Made by a program: the position numbers and the translations under genes. The notes under the pieces are model-generated. The model worked only from the letters and a program-made list of their open reading frames with translations. It was not told the DNA's origin and did no database searches. Below, piece by piece: positions 6,031 to 13,862 of a DNA stretch of 17,532 bases (positions within the stretch are counted from its first letter, which is position 1; each line of letters begins with the position of its first letter). Source of the stretch: Ruminococcus sp. UBA3286 (GTDB taxonomy: Bacteria > Bacillota > Clostridia > Oscillospirales > Ruminococcaceae); the NCBI GenBank assembly GCA_002362135.1, contig DETO01000075.1:1-17532 (forward strand). The letters are read 5' to 3'.

Positions 6031-7335
6031 TCAGAATGTGATATCTGCGTCGTCGATCTCGGAAGGAACTGCATAAACAATATAAATATTATTGCTGTTC
6101 TTGTGATCGACAGAATTTGAAGTTCTCTGAACGAACGCCAGATCGTAGTAACCCTTTTTAAGAGTCAGAGGCTCGATTCCGGGCTGATCTCCGGGTGAAA
6201 TGGGATTGCCGTCGCTGTCGAGAAGCTCTCCCGTCTCGTCTTTCTGCTTTGCACGGTAATACTTGTTAATATGATCGTTGTCTCTTGAAGCGGCGATCGC
6301 ATTTATAAGAGCCATACTTGACGAACTCATATATGCAGGCGATCTGAATACCACATCAACGGACGAACCGTCCGCCGGCGAAACATGAAACATATTGGAA
6401 GAAGTTCCGTCTTTCTCATAAGCTACAACGTTCATGCTGAAACGTGAAGGCTTAACCTTAGTCGGATCGGAAACGCTTACCAGATTCAGCGGATTTAATC
6501 TGCTGTAGTAATATTTCGCATTGCTGTCTATCGGAAGCGGCGAACCTACAGTAACCGATCCGTCAGCCTCGATCGTTGCTTCATGGTATTGATTTACATC
6601 ATCAGCGGCTTCCAGATCGCTGTTCGGAACGGGTTCGAGGTTAAACAATCCAAGCTGATAATAATACGAATAATTAATAAAATGCTCCGGATTGATTACC
6701 TGAATCGGCCCTTTACTTACGCTGACGCTGCTGGGATAGCAATTTGCTTTGCTGAAGTCTCTTACCTTAACGGGAGCCGTCGTATCCTTTATGATACTGT
6801 TTCCGGCTGTGAAGTTATAGACCGTCTCATAGATCTCGCCTGCTTTGCCAGCGATCGTATAATCCCTCGTAGCCGGATCGTAAAGCATGGTATCGTCATT
6901 GAGTATCTCAAGAACGTGAATCTTGCCTGTGATCGGCACAAGAGTGGAAGTACCCTGAATCTTGATAACGCCGTCGAAATAGTCGTCGGTAAAATCACGT
7001 ACAGCCAGCCATTTTTCATCTCTGCCGGCAGCCGCGTCGTAACCGTCGATACTCATATCAGTATAATTCTTATACCTGATATTCTCAAGCGTATCATCGC
7101 ATATGCCCTTTTCATATACCTTGGCAAACTGCGCGTATCTGAGAGAACCGTCAAAATAGTCGCTTACGTTATCAACATACGAAGCCGTGCGCTCTCTGAT
7201 GGACGTATCAGTCATCTGTCTTGACACGGGATCGATAAAGGACATTATCAGCACCATCAGACCGCTGAAAATAGCAAGAACGATAATAAGCTCTATGAGC
7301 GTGAAGCCTTTAAGTTTGCTTTTTTTATTTTCCAA
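6031..7335 (-). CDS. Minor pilin, PilW/PilJ-like, with TTG start
   Basis: A 434-residue prepilin-like protein: leader ending KSKLKG, cleavage before Phe11, FTLIELIIVLAIF with Glu5, hydrophobic helix about 11-32, then a large globular domain of no clear family. Long minor pilins at this position are PilW-like and join the priming or tip complex (family knowledge; the role here is inferred). An ATG at 7362 overlaps the pilV stop as ATGA, but it has no SD, and a strong GGAGG (7343-7347) sits inside that extension exactly seven bases before a TTG at 7335. I therefore take TTG, giving the short leader MENKKSKLKG. It is the last gene of the pilC-to-pilW run and converges with pilD. Confidence 0.86.
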   Translation of the reverse strand: MENKKSKLKGFTLIELIIVLAIFSGLMVLIMSFIDPVSRQMTDTSIRERTASYVDNVSDYFDGSLRYAQFAKVYEKGICDDTLENIRYKNYTDMSIDGYDAAAGRDEKWLAVRDFTDDYFDGVIKIQGTSTLVPITGKIHVLEILNDDTMLYDPATRDYTIAGKAGEIYETVYNFTAGNSIIKDTTAPVKVRDFSKANCYPSSVSVSKGPIQVINPEHFINYSYYYQLGLFNLEPVPNSDLEAADDVNQYHEATIEADGSVTVGSPLPIDSNAKYYYSRLNPLNLVSVSDPTKVKPSRFSMNVVAYEKDGTSSNMFHVSPADGSSVDVVFRSPAYMSSSSMALINAIAASRDNDHINKYYRAKQKDETGELLDSDGNPISPGDQPGIEPLTLKKGYYDLAFVQRTSNSVDHKNSNNIYIVYAVPSEIDDADITF

Positions 7336-7342
7336 AGTGTTT

Positions 7343-7347
7343 CCTCC
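7343..7347 (-). promoter_or_regulatory. Ribosome binding site deciding the pilW TTG start
   Basis: GGAGG on the minus strand, seven bases before TTG (7333-7335). It lies within the upstream ATG frame, which makes that ATG unlikely as the main start. The pilV stop lies only 24 bases before the TTG, so translation of the two genes may be coupled. Confidence 0.7.
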
Positions 7348-7358
7348 GTTCTTACTTA

Positions 7359-7730
7359 TCATGGGCCAGGAGCTGTACTCGGCTCGATAAGATCAATGAA
7401 GTACATATTCAGATCGCCGCCGAGTTCACCGTCAACGGCGTCTGAAGGGTCGAGAACAGCATACGCATTACCGTAAACATTTACGCCGTTCACGACTATC
7501 GGTACGCTTGCTGCGACCTGAGTAGCGTCCATGTCGTTTCCCATTTCAGCAACAGGAGCCTGACGAGCTACTTTTCCATTAACATTGTTTGCTGATCTGA
7601 TATATGAATTTATCAGAGAAGATGTTGTTACCAGCACAAGAACCATTACGCTAAGGATAGCAAGCGAGATTATTATCTCCAGAAGAGTCATGCCCTTTTT
7701 GCCTGTTTTTTTAGATTTAAGCTTTATCAT
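7359..7730 (-). CDS. Short minor pilin, PilV/PilI-like
   Basis: A 123-residue prepilin-like protein with leader MIKLKSKKTGKKG and mature start MTLLEIIISLAILSVMVLVLV. The +1 residue is Met instead of Phe, which PilD tolerates in minor pilins, and Glu5 is present. The hydrophobic helix is about 14-36. The soluble domain is only about 85 residues, ends in PSTAPGP and is small for PilV, so it may be a truncated or minimal form. Start: AAGGAGGG eight bases before ATG; this SD overlaps the stop codon of the large PilX-like gene. The order PilX-V-W within one run matches the minor pilin clusters that prime pilus assembly. The exact subfamily is uncertain. Confidence 0.82.
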   Translation of the reverse strand: MIKLKSKKTGKKGMTLLEIIISLAILSVMVLVLVTTSSLINSYIRSANNVNGKVARQAPVAEMGNDMDATQVAASVPIVVNGVNVYGNAYAVLDPSDAVDGELGGDLNMYFIDLIEPSTAPGP

Positions 7731-7741
7731 GCTATCCCTCC

Positions 7742-10700
7742 TTAATACTCGTCATAATACAGTACTGTATACTGGAAATCTCCGCTGCCGGGAATAGTCG
7801 GGGTCGGAGGGCCTCCGCCGTTATCGCAGTACATTACTTGCAGCATATTAGGAATGGTAACATCATTCGAATTAATACATCCCATTATAAACTGGGATGA
7901 AGCATTACTGCCATAAACATCATTTCCATTATAATAAATTGCAGACGGATAGCATTCTCCAGCCCTGCTACACGCCTCTATATTTACTGTAATATCCGGC
8001 GAAAGTATATTAGCTGTAAGCAGTTCCATGTTTGAAATGGTTAATTTTGAATTTTTCCCACCGTAAATTTCTATAGCCGGTCTAACTCGTTCTTTGTGCC
8101 AAGTATAATCTCCGTCTATTATATCTCCGGCGATATTCGGGTACGGAATGGGAGGTTCAGAAGAATCTGTTGCAATTTTTGCACTGTCCTGCGTATACTG
8201 TATCACCTTTCCATTGTAGTGTTTCAGAAGATTCAGATACTCTAATGTTACAAATTTAGCTGAACCGTTAAATTTGATTTCACTATTATCTTCTATATAG
8301 AACGCTACATTTCCGCCCTTTGAATCATCAACGATAATGTGTTTTCCTGCTGATACACTCAAACCCCTTACAATAATAAATAAATTACCGCCTTCGGGAT
8401 TTATGACCAGAGAATTGTCTAAATTTCCCTGTAAGATACAGTTTTCGTTAATATATAATGCTGCATTATTCTTCTCGCTCGCTTGAAGCTCATTCCAACC
8501 GGCTGCAACTTCAATTTTGCATGGATTCTCGTCATTTACATTCAGAGACTTAACATACTTATTATCCATCAACGCTACCGCAGCGTCTCTATCTGATAAA
8601 TCGAAAACTTTACCGGTTGAGCTGTTCAATTCATTACTCATTGCAGTATACTGTGAAGGAATTCCTACGTTTGCATATGGATCGGTAAGCGTGTCAGGAA
8701 GTTCATCAAGTCTTGTGATAACTTTTGTTTCACTTTCAGGAAGTTCGCCCATTCCATTGGGATCAGGAAGTTTTTCAAGTCCGAGCAAAACTTTTCTTTC
8801 CGCATATTTAGGATATACCTGATCGGTATGATAATCGCTCTTAAACTGAGCAATACTCTTATTATCCGAAGGCGTGGTAAACGCGTCAGTTTCCGAAACA
8901 AACTTTACAAATTCGCCTTTATCATTCACTTGATACCACAATTTTACATCTGTCGTAACATTTCCGCTGTCATAAAACTTCTTTTCGGTCGAATCGTACT
9001 CCGGCAACGTTCTGTAAGGTTCTTGATCATACAAATAACTGTTTGTTGTCGGATCATAATAGCTATTTTCCGCATCTATCGGCTCTGAACTGTATATAAC
9101 GCCCTGAGTCGGATCGGACGGATCCTTATAGTATGTTTTTACACGATATGTTTCTTTGCCGTTTGGACGATGCCATTCGTCAAACGATGGTATAGATTCG
9201 TCAATATAGCCCCTCGCTTCAGCATAAAAATCATTCCATAGTTTATACGCATCATCATTATATTTTTGCGAAGAGGGATCAAGCGCATCCACATCAGCAG
9301 AAACCTGTGTACCTCTATTAAGAATATAGGAAATTTCATCTGGTGTTAAATCTGTTCTCCATGTATAAATTACCTTATTCCACGTTGGATTGCCCGCATA
9401 ATCCATCGGCGTTTTATTACCATATTCATCAATATTGCACCATTTGTTCGGGTCAAGCTCAAGATAATGAATTTCTTCATTCTTTATTGTTTGATATTTT
9501 GTCTGATCAACTTTTCCATCATGTTCATATGTTTCAATTTCTGAACAATTAGACTTAAGAATAGGATCGCCTTTTGCTCCTGTATATCCGTCGTTATAAA
9601 CTCCGCCAATAACGCCTGTGCCGGAACCGTCAAAGAATGATATTTTTGCGCCCGGAGCAACTGTAAGGGTTCCACCTACAATGAGATTTCCGCCTATCTT
9701 AACTTCTCCGGCTTTTATTGTGCAATCTCCTTCAACGCGAATATCGCCATATACCGTCAAATTCTGAATTTCAAGATTTCCCTTTGTATTGATTGAACTT
9801 GTATATCTTTCATTTGGCGATGTAGTTGTCTTATTTATAACTGAAGTCGTCCACTTATAAAGTTCAGTAGAATTTTTTGGAAGAATCTTGCTTGTGGCGC
9901 CTGCGTCCATACAATAAATATTGGCAGCAGCATAAAAATCATTTAATTCGCCGCCGTCTATCGAACCGCAGAAAAAATTCAAAGGAAATGGTTTTGTTGT
10001 GTTTCCGATTTGAATTTTATCAGGGATATGCAATTTTCCATCCACATACACATAAGGTATTTCATTAAACTTAACATTTGTGAAGTCAATGTTATCTCTA
10101 ACGCTGTATTTCAAGTTTCCACCAACGTTATTATGCATTCCAAGATCGCCCCAGATTGTAATGCCCTTACCTAAATCATTGAAAACGAAACCGCTCCAGT
10201 TTTCAATGTATACATTTCCATTGATATAAAAATCTGTTTCAGCAACAGCGCCGCTATTTTTTAGAACTGTACATGTATTCGTTGTACCATCATAAGCCGG
10301 CAAGACGTCAAATGGCTTGACGGACGGATGGTAATAATCATATAATGGCTTTACCGTTCCGTCTTTCATGTTCGGAATTCCTATATAGCCTCCGCCCCAA
10401 ACAGATGTTTGACACGTAAAGTTAGCGCCTGCCGCCGTAATAAGAGCCGCACCATTTCCCTGTTGATCCGGAGGATCGGTATCAAGAAGTCTAAGAACGT
10501 ACGCCGATGTCTGCGATTCAACGCCGCCCATTGTTACCTTTGAGGTAAACTTGAGCATATCTCTGTCTACCCACTGCTTCTTATCGGTGTCATAGATTTT
10601 TTTCTTTCCTGCATAAGAAACCTCAACAGGAGCGACATCGCCGAGAGCGCCCGCATTAAAACTGCCTGCGTTTCCGATAGTGACCGGAACGCTTACAGGC

Positions 10701-10951
10701 GCGGAGGTTGATTTTATGTTGCCGATGACCTGTCTGTAAGCAAGACTTGAGTCCATAGCGTCAACGGCGCTCTGCGCGACCATTCGCGAAGTTACGCCCG
10801 TCTGCGAACTTGAGTAATTGACATGAGCTCTGTTATTGGCAGCCGTAGCAAGCGCCAGCGTACCGAACAGGAACACTATCAGCAGCGACATTACAACTAC
10901 TACAGTCAGCAGTACCGAACCATGCAATTTTCTATTCTTTTTATTTTTCAT
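7742..10951 (-). CDS. Very large PilX-like pilus-associated protein, candidate tip adhesin
   Basis: A 1069-residue protein with a basic leader MKNKKNRKLHG and a hydrophobic helix SVLLTVVVVMSLLIVFLFG (12-30), followed by TAANNRAHVNYSSSQTG, the layout of PilX/GspK-type minor pilins. Mature residue 5 is Thr in place of Glu, as occurs in the tip-capping GspK class. Family members are usually 150-350 residues, so most of this chain is extra. Residues 388-435 (NLEIQNLTVYGDIRVEG, then VKIGGNLIVGGTLTV) and 835-898 show short repeated G-x-hydrophobic turns like beta-helix or bactofilin-type folds. The middle is rich in Asp, Tyr, Pro and Thr. More than ten cysteines are spread through the ectodomain. 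The start at 10951 follows AAAGGCGG; a longer frame to 11050 has no better SD. Base use is more AT-rich than pilB or pilMN, hinting at separate ancestry. Function as adhesin is inference. Confidence 0.83.
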   Translation of the reverse strand: MKNKKNRKLHGSVLLTVVVVMSLLIVFLFGTLALATAANNRAHVNYSSSQTGVTSRMVAQSAVDAMDSSLAYRQVIGNIKSTSAPVSVPVTIGNAGSFNAGALGDVAPVEVSYAGKKKIYDTDKKQWVDRDMLKFTSKVTMGGVESQTSAYVLRLLDTDPPDQQGNGAALITAAGANFTCQTSVWGGGYIGIPNMKDGTVKPLYDYYHPSVKPFDVLPAYDGTTNTCTVLKNSGAVAETDFYINGNVYIENWSGFVFNDLGKGITIWGDLGMHNNVGGNLKYSVRDNIDFTNVKFNEIPYVYVDGKLHIPDKIQIGNTTKPFPLNFFCGSIDGGELNDFYAAANIYCMDAGATSKILPKNSTELYKWTTSVINKTTTSPNERYTSSINTKGNLEIQNLTVYGDIRVEGDCTIKAGEVKIGGNLIVGGTLTVAPGAKISFFDGSGTGVIGGVYNDGYTGAKGDPILKSNCSEIETYEHDGKVDQTKYQTIKNEEIHYLELDPNKWCNIDEYGNKTPMDYAGNPTWNKVIYTWRTDLTPDEISYILNRGTQVSADVDALDPSSQKYNDDAYKLWNDFYAEARGYIDESIPSFDEWHRPNGKETYRVKTYYKDPSDPTQGVIYSSEPIDAENSYYDPTTNSYLYDQEPYRTLPEYDSTEKKFYDSGNVTTDVKLWYQVNDKGEFVKFVSETDAFTTPSDNKSIAQFKSDYHTDQVYPKYAERKVLLGLEKLPDPNGMGELPESETKVITRLDELPDTLTDPYANVGIPSQYTAMSNELNSSTGKVFDLSDRDAAVALMDNKYVKSLNVNDENPCKIEVAAGWNELQASEKNNAALYINENCILQGNLDNSLVINPEGGNLFIIVRGLSVSAGKHIIVDDSKGGNVAFYIEDNSEIKFNGSAKFVTLEYLNLLKHYNGKVIQYTQDSAKIATDSSEPPIPYPNIAGDIIDGDYTWHKERVRPAIEIYGGKNSKLTISNMELLTANILSPDITVNIEACSRAGECYPSAIYYNGNDVYGSNASSQFIMGCINSNDVTIPNMLQVMYCDNGGGPPTPTIPGSGDFQYTVLYYDEY

Positions 10952-11034
10952 GATAGTAACCGCCTTTCGAGTTATTTTTTCTTTTTCTCCCGTCATCGCA
11001 TTCGGCGGGAATTCCATAACTACTGTGAAAGTTA

Positions 11035-11119
11035 AGGCAGCGCCGCACAAAGATCGCTTGATGACCGTGCTTTGTGCGGTTTTGCCTTATGGCAATACTG
11101 CACAATCGCTGTGCTGCCT
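11035..11119 (-). repeat. Branched inverted-repeat structure in the pilO-pilX spacer
   Basis: Nested inverted repeats: an outer stem AGGCAGC/GCTGCCT (11035-11041, 11113-11119) encloses a perfect 10-base stem CCGCACAAAG/CTTTGTGCGG (11043-11052, 11070-11079) and a hairpin TTGCC-TTAT-GGCAA (11082-11095). Together they could fold as a multibranched RNA in the pilX leader. No known riboswitch class was recognised. There is no U-run to make it a terminator on the minus strand. Confidence 0.5.
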
Positions 11120-11141
11120 CGGAACATAATAATGCAGAATA

Positions 11142-11182
11142 CGGCGCGCTTCTCAAAAATTGATTTTGCAGATCGCACGCCG
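11142..11182 (-). repeat. Hairpin in the pilO-pilX spacer
   Basis: On the minus strand GGCGTGC (11175-11181) pairs with GCGCGCC (11143-11149), including one G-U pair, around an inner CAAAA/TTTTG stem. It lies between the terminal-inverted-repeat element and the branched structure. Function unknown. Confidence 0.4.
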
Positions 11183-11203
11183 CAAACTGATCGGATCAGA
11201 TCC

Positions 11204-11383
11204 TTAAGGAATCGCTGATTAAATCGCGCCTGTCGGCTCAGTACGCATCTTGCTTGCATATTTTCCGTCATCTTGCACAGAAATTCCTTGACAGGCGTCA
11301 GCCTGTCTGCGTCATTTCTGTACAATCTGACGAAAAATCTGACTGCGCAATCTGCGCACCGGATTTAATCAGCGCTTCCTTAA
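11204..11383. mobile_element. MITE-like element with 22-bp terminal inverted repeats
   Basis: The ends are 22-base inverted repeats (11204-11225 and 11362-11383) that differ at one position; the shared core is GCTGATTAAATC. Each end starts with TTAA, which could be a target-site duplication. The 180-bp interior contains no gene and further inverted repeats (around GACAGGC/GCCTGTC, 11293-11312), so the whole element can fold on itself. The right end overlaps the pilO stop codon (11380-11382), so the element supplies the terminator codon of pilO. A non-autonomous transposable element or a dispersed palindromic repeat is the best reading; copy number elsewhere cannot be seen. Confidence 0.65.
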
Positions 11384-12123
11384 TCTGCTTCCAGATTTGG
11401 TTCTGCAAGATCGTAAACTGAGTAAAGTGTAATAACAAACTGAGCCGAAGGAATCTGTTCTTCCTCATCGTCAGAAGATTTTGAAGTTTTTACCTCTTTG
11501 ATGGAAAGATTGGTAAAGTTTACGGAATTGATAATGATAGTCTCATCCTGCTCTTCCAGAAGTTCCATATATTTCCAGAGATTTTCCTTTTCGCCTTCAA
11601 CAGTGATCGAATACTGACCCTGCATTACAGTTTCCTGAGTTCTTGCCGCAAGAGCGTCGCTCTCAGCCAGAGACTCAGCCTTGGAAGCGCTTCTTGCGCC
11701 GTTAAGGTCGGACTGAGCAAGCATATCTTCCGCGAGGAAAGAAGGTGTGAAGTAATAGTAGCTCAATGCGCCGGAAGTAGGATCGGCAGCGCTGAGATTC
11801 ATTACCTTAACTTCAGCTTCTTCTGCAAAGTGCTGCATATACTGATCGATCTTGCGTGAGTTGACAATGTTGTTGTATTCGACAAAGTCATTGATAAGAC
11901 CGGTAGTATCGTTGTAAAGCTGAGTGATATCAGTTTTAAGAGGCTCGATCTCCGCGATCTTTGCATCAACCTGCGCGCGCTCCTGTTCGAGAGTTTCAAG
12001 GGACGCCTTATTTGATTTGATATCGTCATTCTTTGGTTTTATCGCAAAGAAGAATCCTGCAAGAAGAACGGCAAGTGCAAGTACGATGCCAAGAATGACC
12101 GCATCTCTGTAATTAAGTTTCAT
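11380..12123 (-). CDS. pilO: Type IV pilus alignment protein PilO
   Basis: A 247-residue bitopic membrane protein of the PilM-PilN-PilO alignment complex linking the cytoplasmic motor side to the cell-surface side. It shows a short cytoplasmic tail, one membrane helix (DAVILGIVLALAVLLAGFFFAI, about 7-28), a coiled coil (about 30-85, rich in Glu, Asp, Lys and Leu), then an alpha/beta domain with QYSITVEGEKENLWKYMELLEEQ and QFVITLYSVYDL, the two-part ferredoxin-like pattern of PilO. Two starts are possible: an ATG at 12129 is only three bases after GGAGG, and the ATG at 12123 is nine bases after, so I prefer 12123. The SD overlaps the pilMN stop (TAAGGAGG), suggesting coupled translation. The stop codon lies in the terminal repeat of the element at 11204-11383, so the last residues may not be ancestral. 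Confidence 0.9.
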   Translation of the reverse strand: MKLNYRDAVILGIVLALAVLLAGFFFAIKPKNDDIKSNKASLETLEQERAQVDAKIAEIEPLKTDITQLYNDTTGLINDFVEYNNIVNSRKIDQYMQHFAEEAEVKVMNLSAADPTSGALSYYYFTPSFLAEDMLAQSDLNGARSASKAESLAESDALAARTQETVMQGQYSITVEGEKENLWKYMELLEEQDETIIINSVNFTNLSIKEVKTSKSSDDEEEQIPSAQFVITLYSVYDLAEPNLEAD

Positions 12124-12137
12124 TTTCATCTACCTCC

Positions 12138-13838
12138 TTATTCTGCCGCCGCATCATCGGAAGAACCGGCTTCATCTTCGGCAGGAGTTTCTTCCGCCTC
12201 ATCGGGCTTGTATGCGCTTTCATTGCCTTCAAGCGCAACGGAAACGCTGAACGAAACGGTTTCGATCTCTGCGCCGCTTGAAACGCGTGCAGAACCTTCT
12301 TCATCGGAATCTCCGCCCGAGCCTTCGTCCGGAGACGTTATTGTTACGGTATAGCCTGTGTAGGAGGCATTTGCAAAATATCCCTTATTGTCGGAATAAT
12401 CATCTGCAACGAGATTGTCGATAAACTGCGAAGGAAGCTTTTGTACCCAGTCTTCGCTGCCCATTCCCGTAACGGTAAAGTTGAATACGCCCTGACCATA
12501 TGTAGGAGTGGAAATAAGAGCCTCGCCCTGTCCGAGTTCATCGGCAGTATTATCGAGAACAGCCTGTATCGTATCGAATTTATCACCGTTGATTATCGGC
12601 TGTGAATAATAAGCGTCGTGAGCGTTCGTCATCTTGGTGTTGTAAGCCATTACGCTATCCTTGATACCGAGAAGCTTTTCACGGTGATCAAGCTGCTTTT
12701 TAGTGTTGGGATCTTCAAGATATGCGTTTATATCGTTGATATCATTCTGAACGCCTGCATTGATAGCAGTCATTACGCCCCATACGCCGCCGACGATGAC
12801 AGCCGAGCCGACAATAAGACCGAGCATGACCATAAGTCCTGCTTTTTCGTTATTCTTGCTGCCGCCTGCCGCTCTCTTGATAGCCGCGCCGAGTTCGGTT
12901 TCAAGAAGATTGATCTTTTCGGTATCCTTGTTACGCTTGAACATTGCGCCGATAGCGTTTGCATAAAGCGAGAATTCAAGATTTTCGTGGCCGTGGATCT
13001 GCGGAGGAACATTGATAAGGTTTGTATTAAGATCGAGCTTTTCCAACTCGTCCGTAAGTCTTACATACTCGTGAGTATCTCCGTAGAAGATAACGTTTTC
13101 AATTACCTCGCCCGTATTGCGGCTTCTGTGGAACTGAAGCATACGGAAGATGTTTTCGTTTACAGCCTCGAATACATAGTCGGGAGAATTGCCGTAGTCG
13201 GCAGGATCAACCGATGCGAAACGCGAGAATGAAAGCTGTCCCTGCTCGTACAGGTTGAGTGAAATAAAGTTATTGTCGATCTGTACTGCGAGAAGCGGCA
13301 TCTTGGATTTGATCTTTGTATCGGCAAGCAGAACCTTTGTGATACAGTTGCATCCTACCATTACCGATCTCAGGGAAATACCAAGCAGCTTGAAAACTTC
13401 TCTGTAGCTGTTTACGATCTCATAGGGGCAGGCAGTAGCGAGAACCTTTACCATAGGTTCGCCGGAGTCGCCCTTTTCGGCAGCTTCGCCAACGATAACG
13501 TATGTAACGCTGTATGTATCGTCGAGGTTGAGTTCAGCCTGCATCTGCTGCTTTACTGTTCTCTGCATATCCTGCTGCTTTACTCTCGGAACGATAAGTT
13601 CCTTGAATATTGTCAGGTTTGAGGAAAGCGATACGATCGCCTCCTTATCGGGCATCTTGTTTTTCTTGAGCGCGCCGTTTACGAGAGTAGCCACGTTCGG
13701 TACGTCTTTAACATGACCGTTGACGATAAGCCCTTCCTCGAGGTTAAGTGTTGCCGCTGAGCTGATCTTAATTTTACCGTTGCTCTCAACGCCCTTAACA
13801 ACGCGTATGTTTCTATCGGTTATATCAAATGACAGCAT
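12138..13838 (-). CDS. pilMN: PilM-PilN fusion protein
   Basis: A 566-residue natural fusion. Residues 1 to about 305 are PilM-like, an actin/FtsA-fold cytoplasmic protein, starting MLSFDITDRNIRVVKG and including an ATPase-fold second half with QIDNNFISLNLYEQGQLSFSR. Residues 309-312 are INLL, matching the conserved INLLP peptide with which free PilN N-termini bind PilM; here it is in cis. A membrane helix follows (about 334-358), then a coiled segment and a PilN-like periplasmic-side domain (about 400-520). An acidic Glu/Asp/Ala/Ser-rich tail ends the protein. A PilMN fusion is also known in C. difficile. The start follows AAAGGTGG with 10-base spacing, 24 bases after pilC. The classical DIGSSS phosphate motif of PilM is altered to DITDRN, so nucleotide binding may differ. 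Confidence 0.92.
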   Translation of the reverse strand: MLSFDITDRNIRVVKGVESNGKIKISSAATLNLEEGLIVNGHVKDVPNVATLVNGALKKNKMPDKEAIVSLSSNLTIFKELIVPRVKQQDMQRTVKQQMQAELNLDDTYSVTYVIVGEAAEKGDSGEPMVKVLATACPYEIVNSYREVFKLLGISLRSVMVGCNCITKVLLADTKIKSKMPLLAVQIDNNFISLNLYEQGQLSFSRFASVDPADYGNSPDYVFEAVNENIFRMLQFHRSRNTGEVIENVIFYGDTHEYVRLTDELEKLDLNTNLINVPPQIHGHENLEFSLYANAIGAMFKRNKDTEKINLLETELGAAIKRAAGGSKNNEKAGLMVMLGLIVGSAVIVGGVWGVMTAINAGVQNDINDINAYLEDPNTKKQLDHREKLLGIKDSVMAYNTKMTNAHDAYYSQPIINGDKFDTIQAVLDNTADELGQGEALISTPTYGQGVFNFTVTGMGSEDWVQKLPSQFIDNLVADDYSDNKGYFANASYTGYTVTITSPDEGSGGDSDEEGSARVSSGAEIETVSFSVSVALEGNESAYKPDEAEETPAEDEAGSSDDAAAE

Positions 13839-13862
13839 TTTCTTTTTTCCACCTTTCCGTGT

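Noticed and set aside
11032..11325. 97-residue minus-strand frame in the pilO-pilX spacer
   Set aside because: It runs through the inverted-repeat structures, lacks an SD and has a composition expected from repeats, not from a protein.
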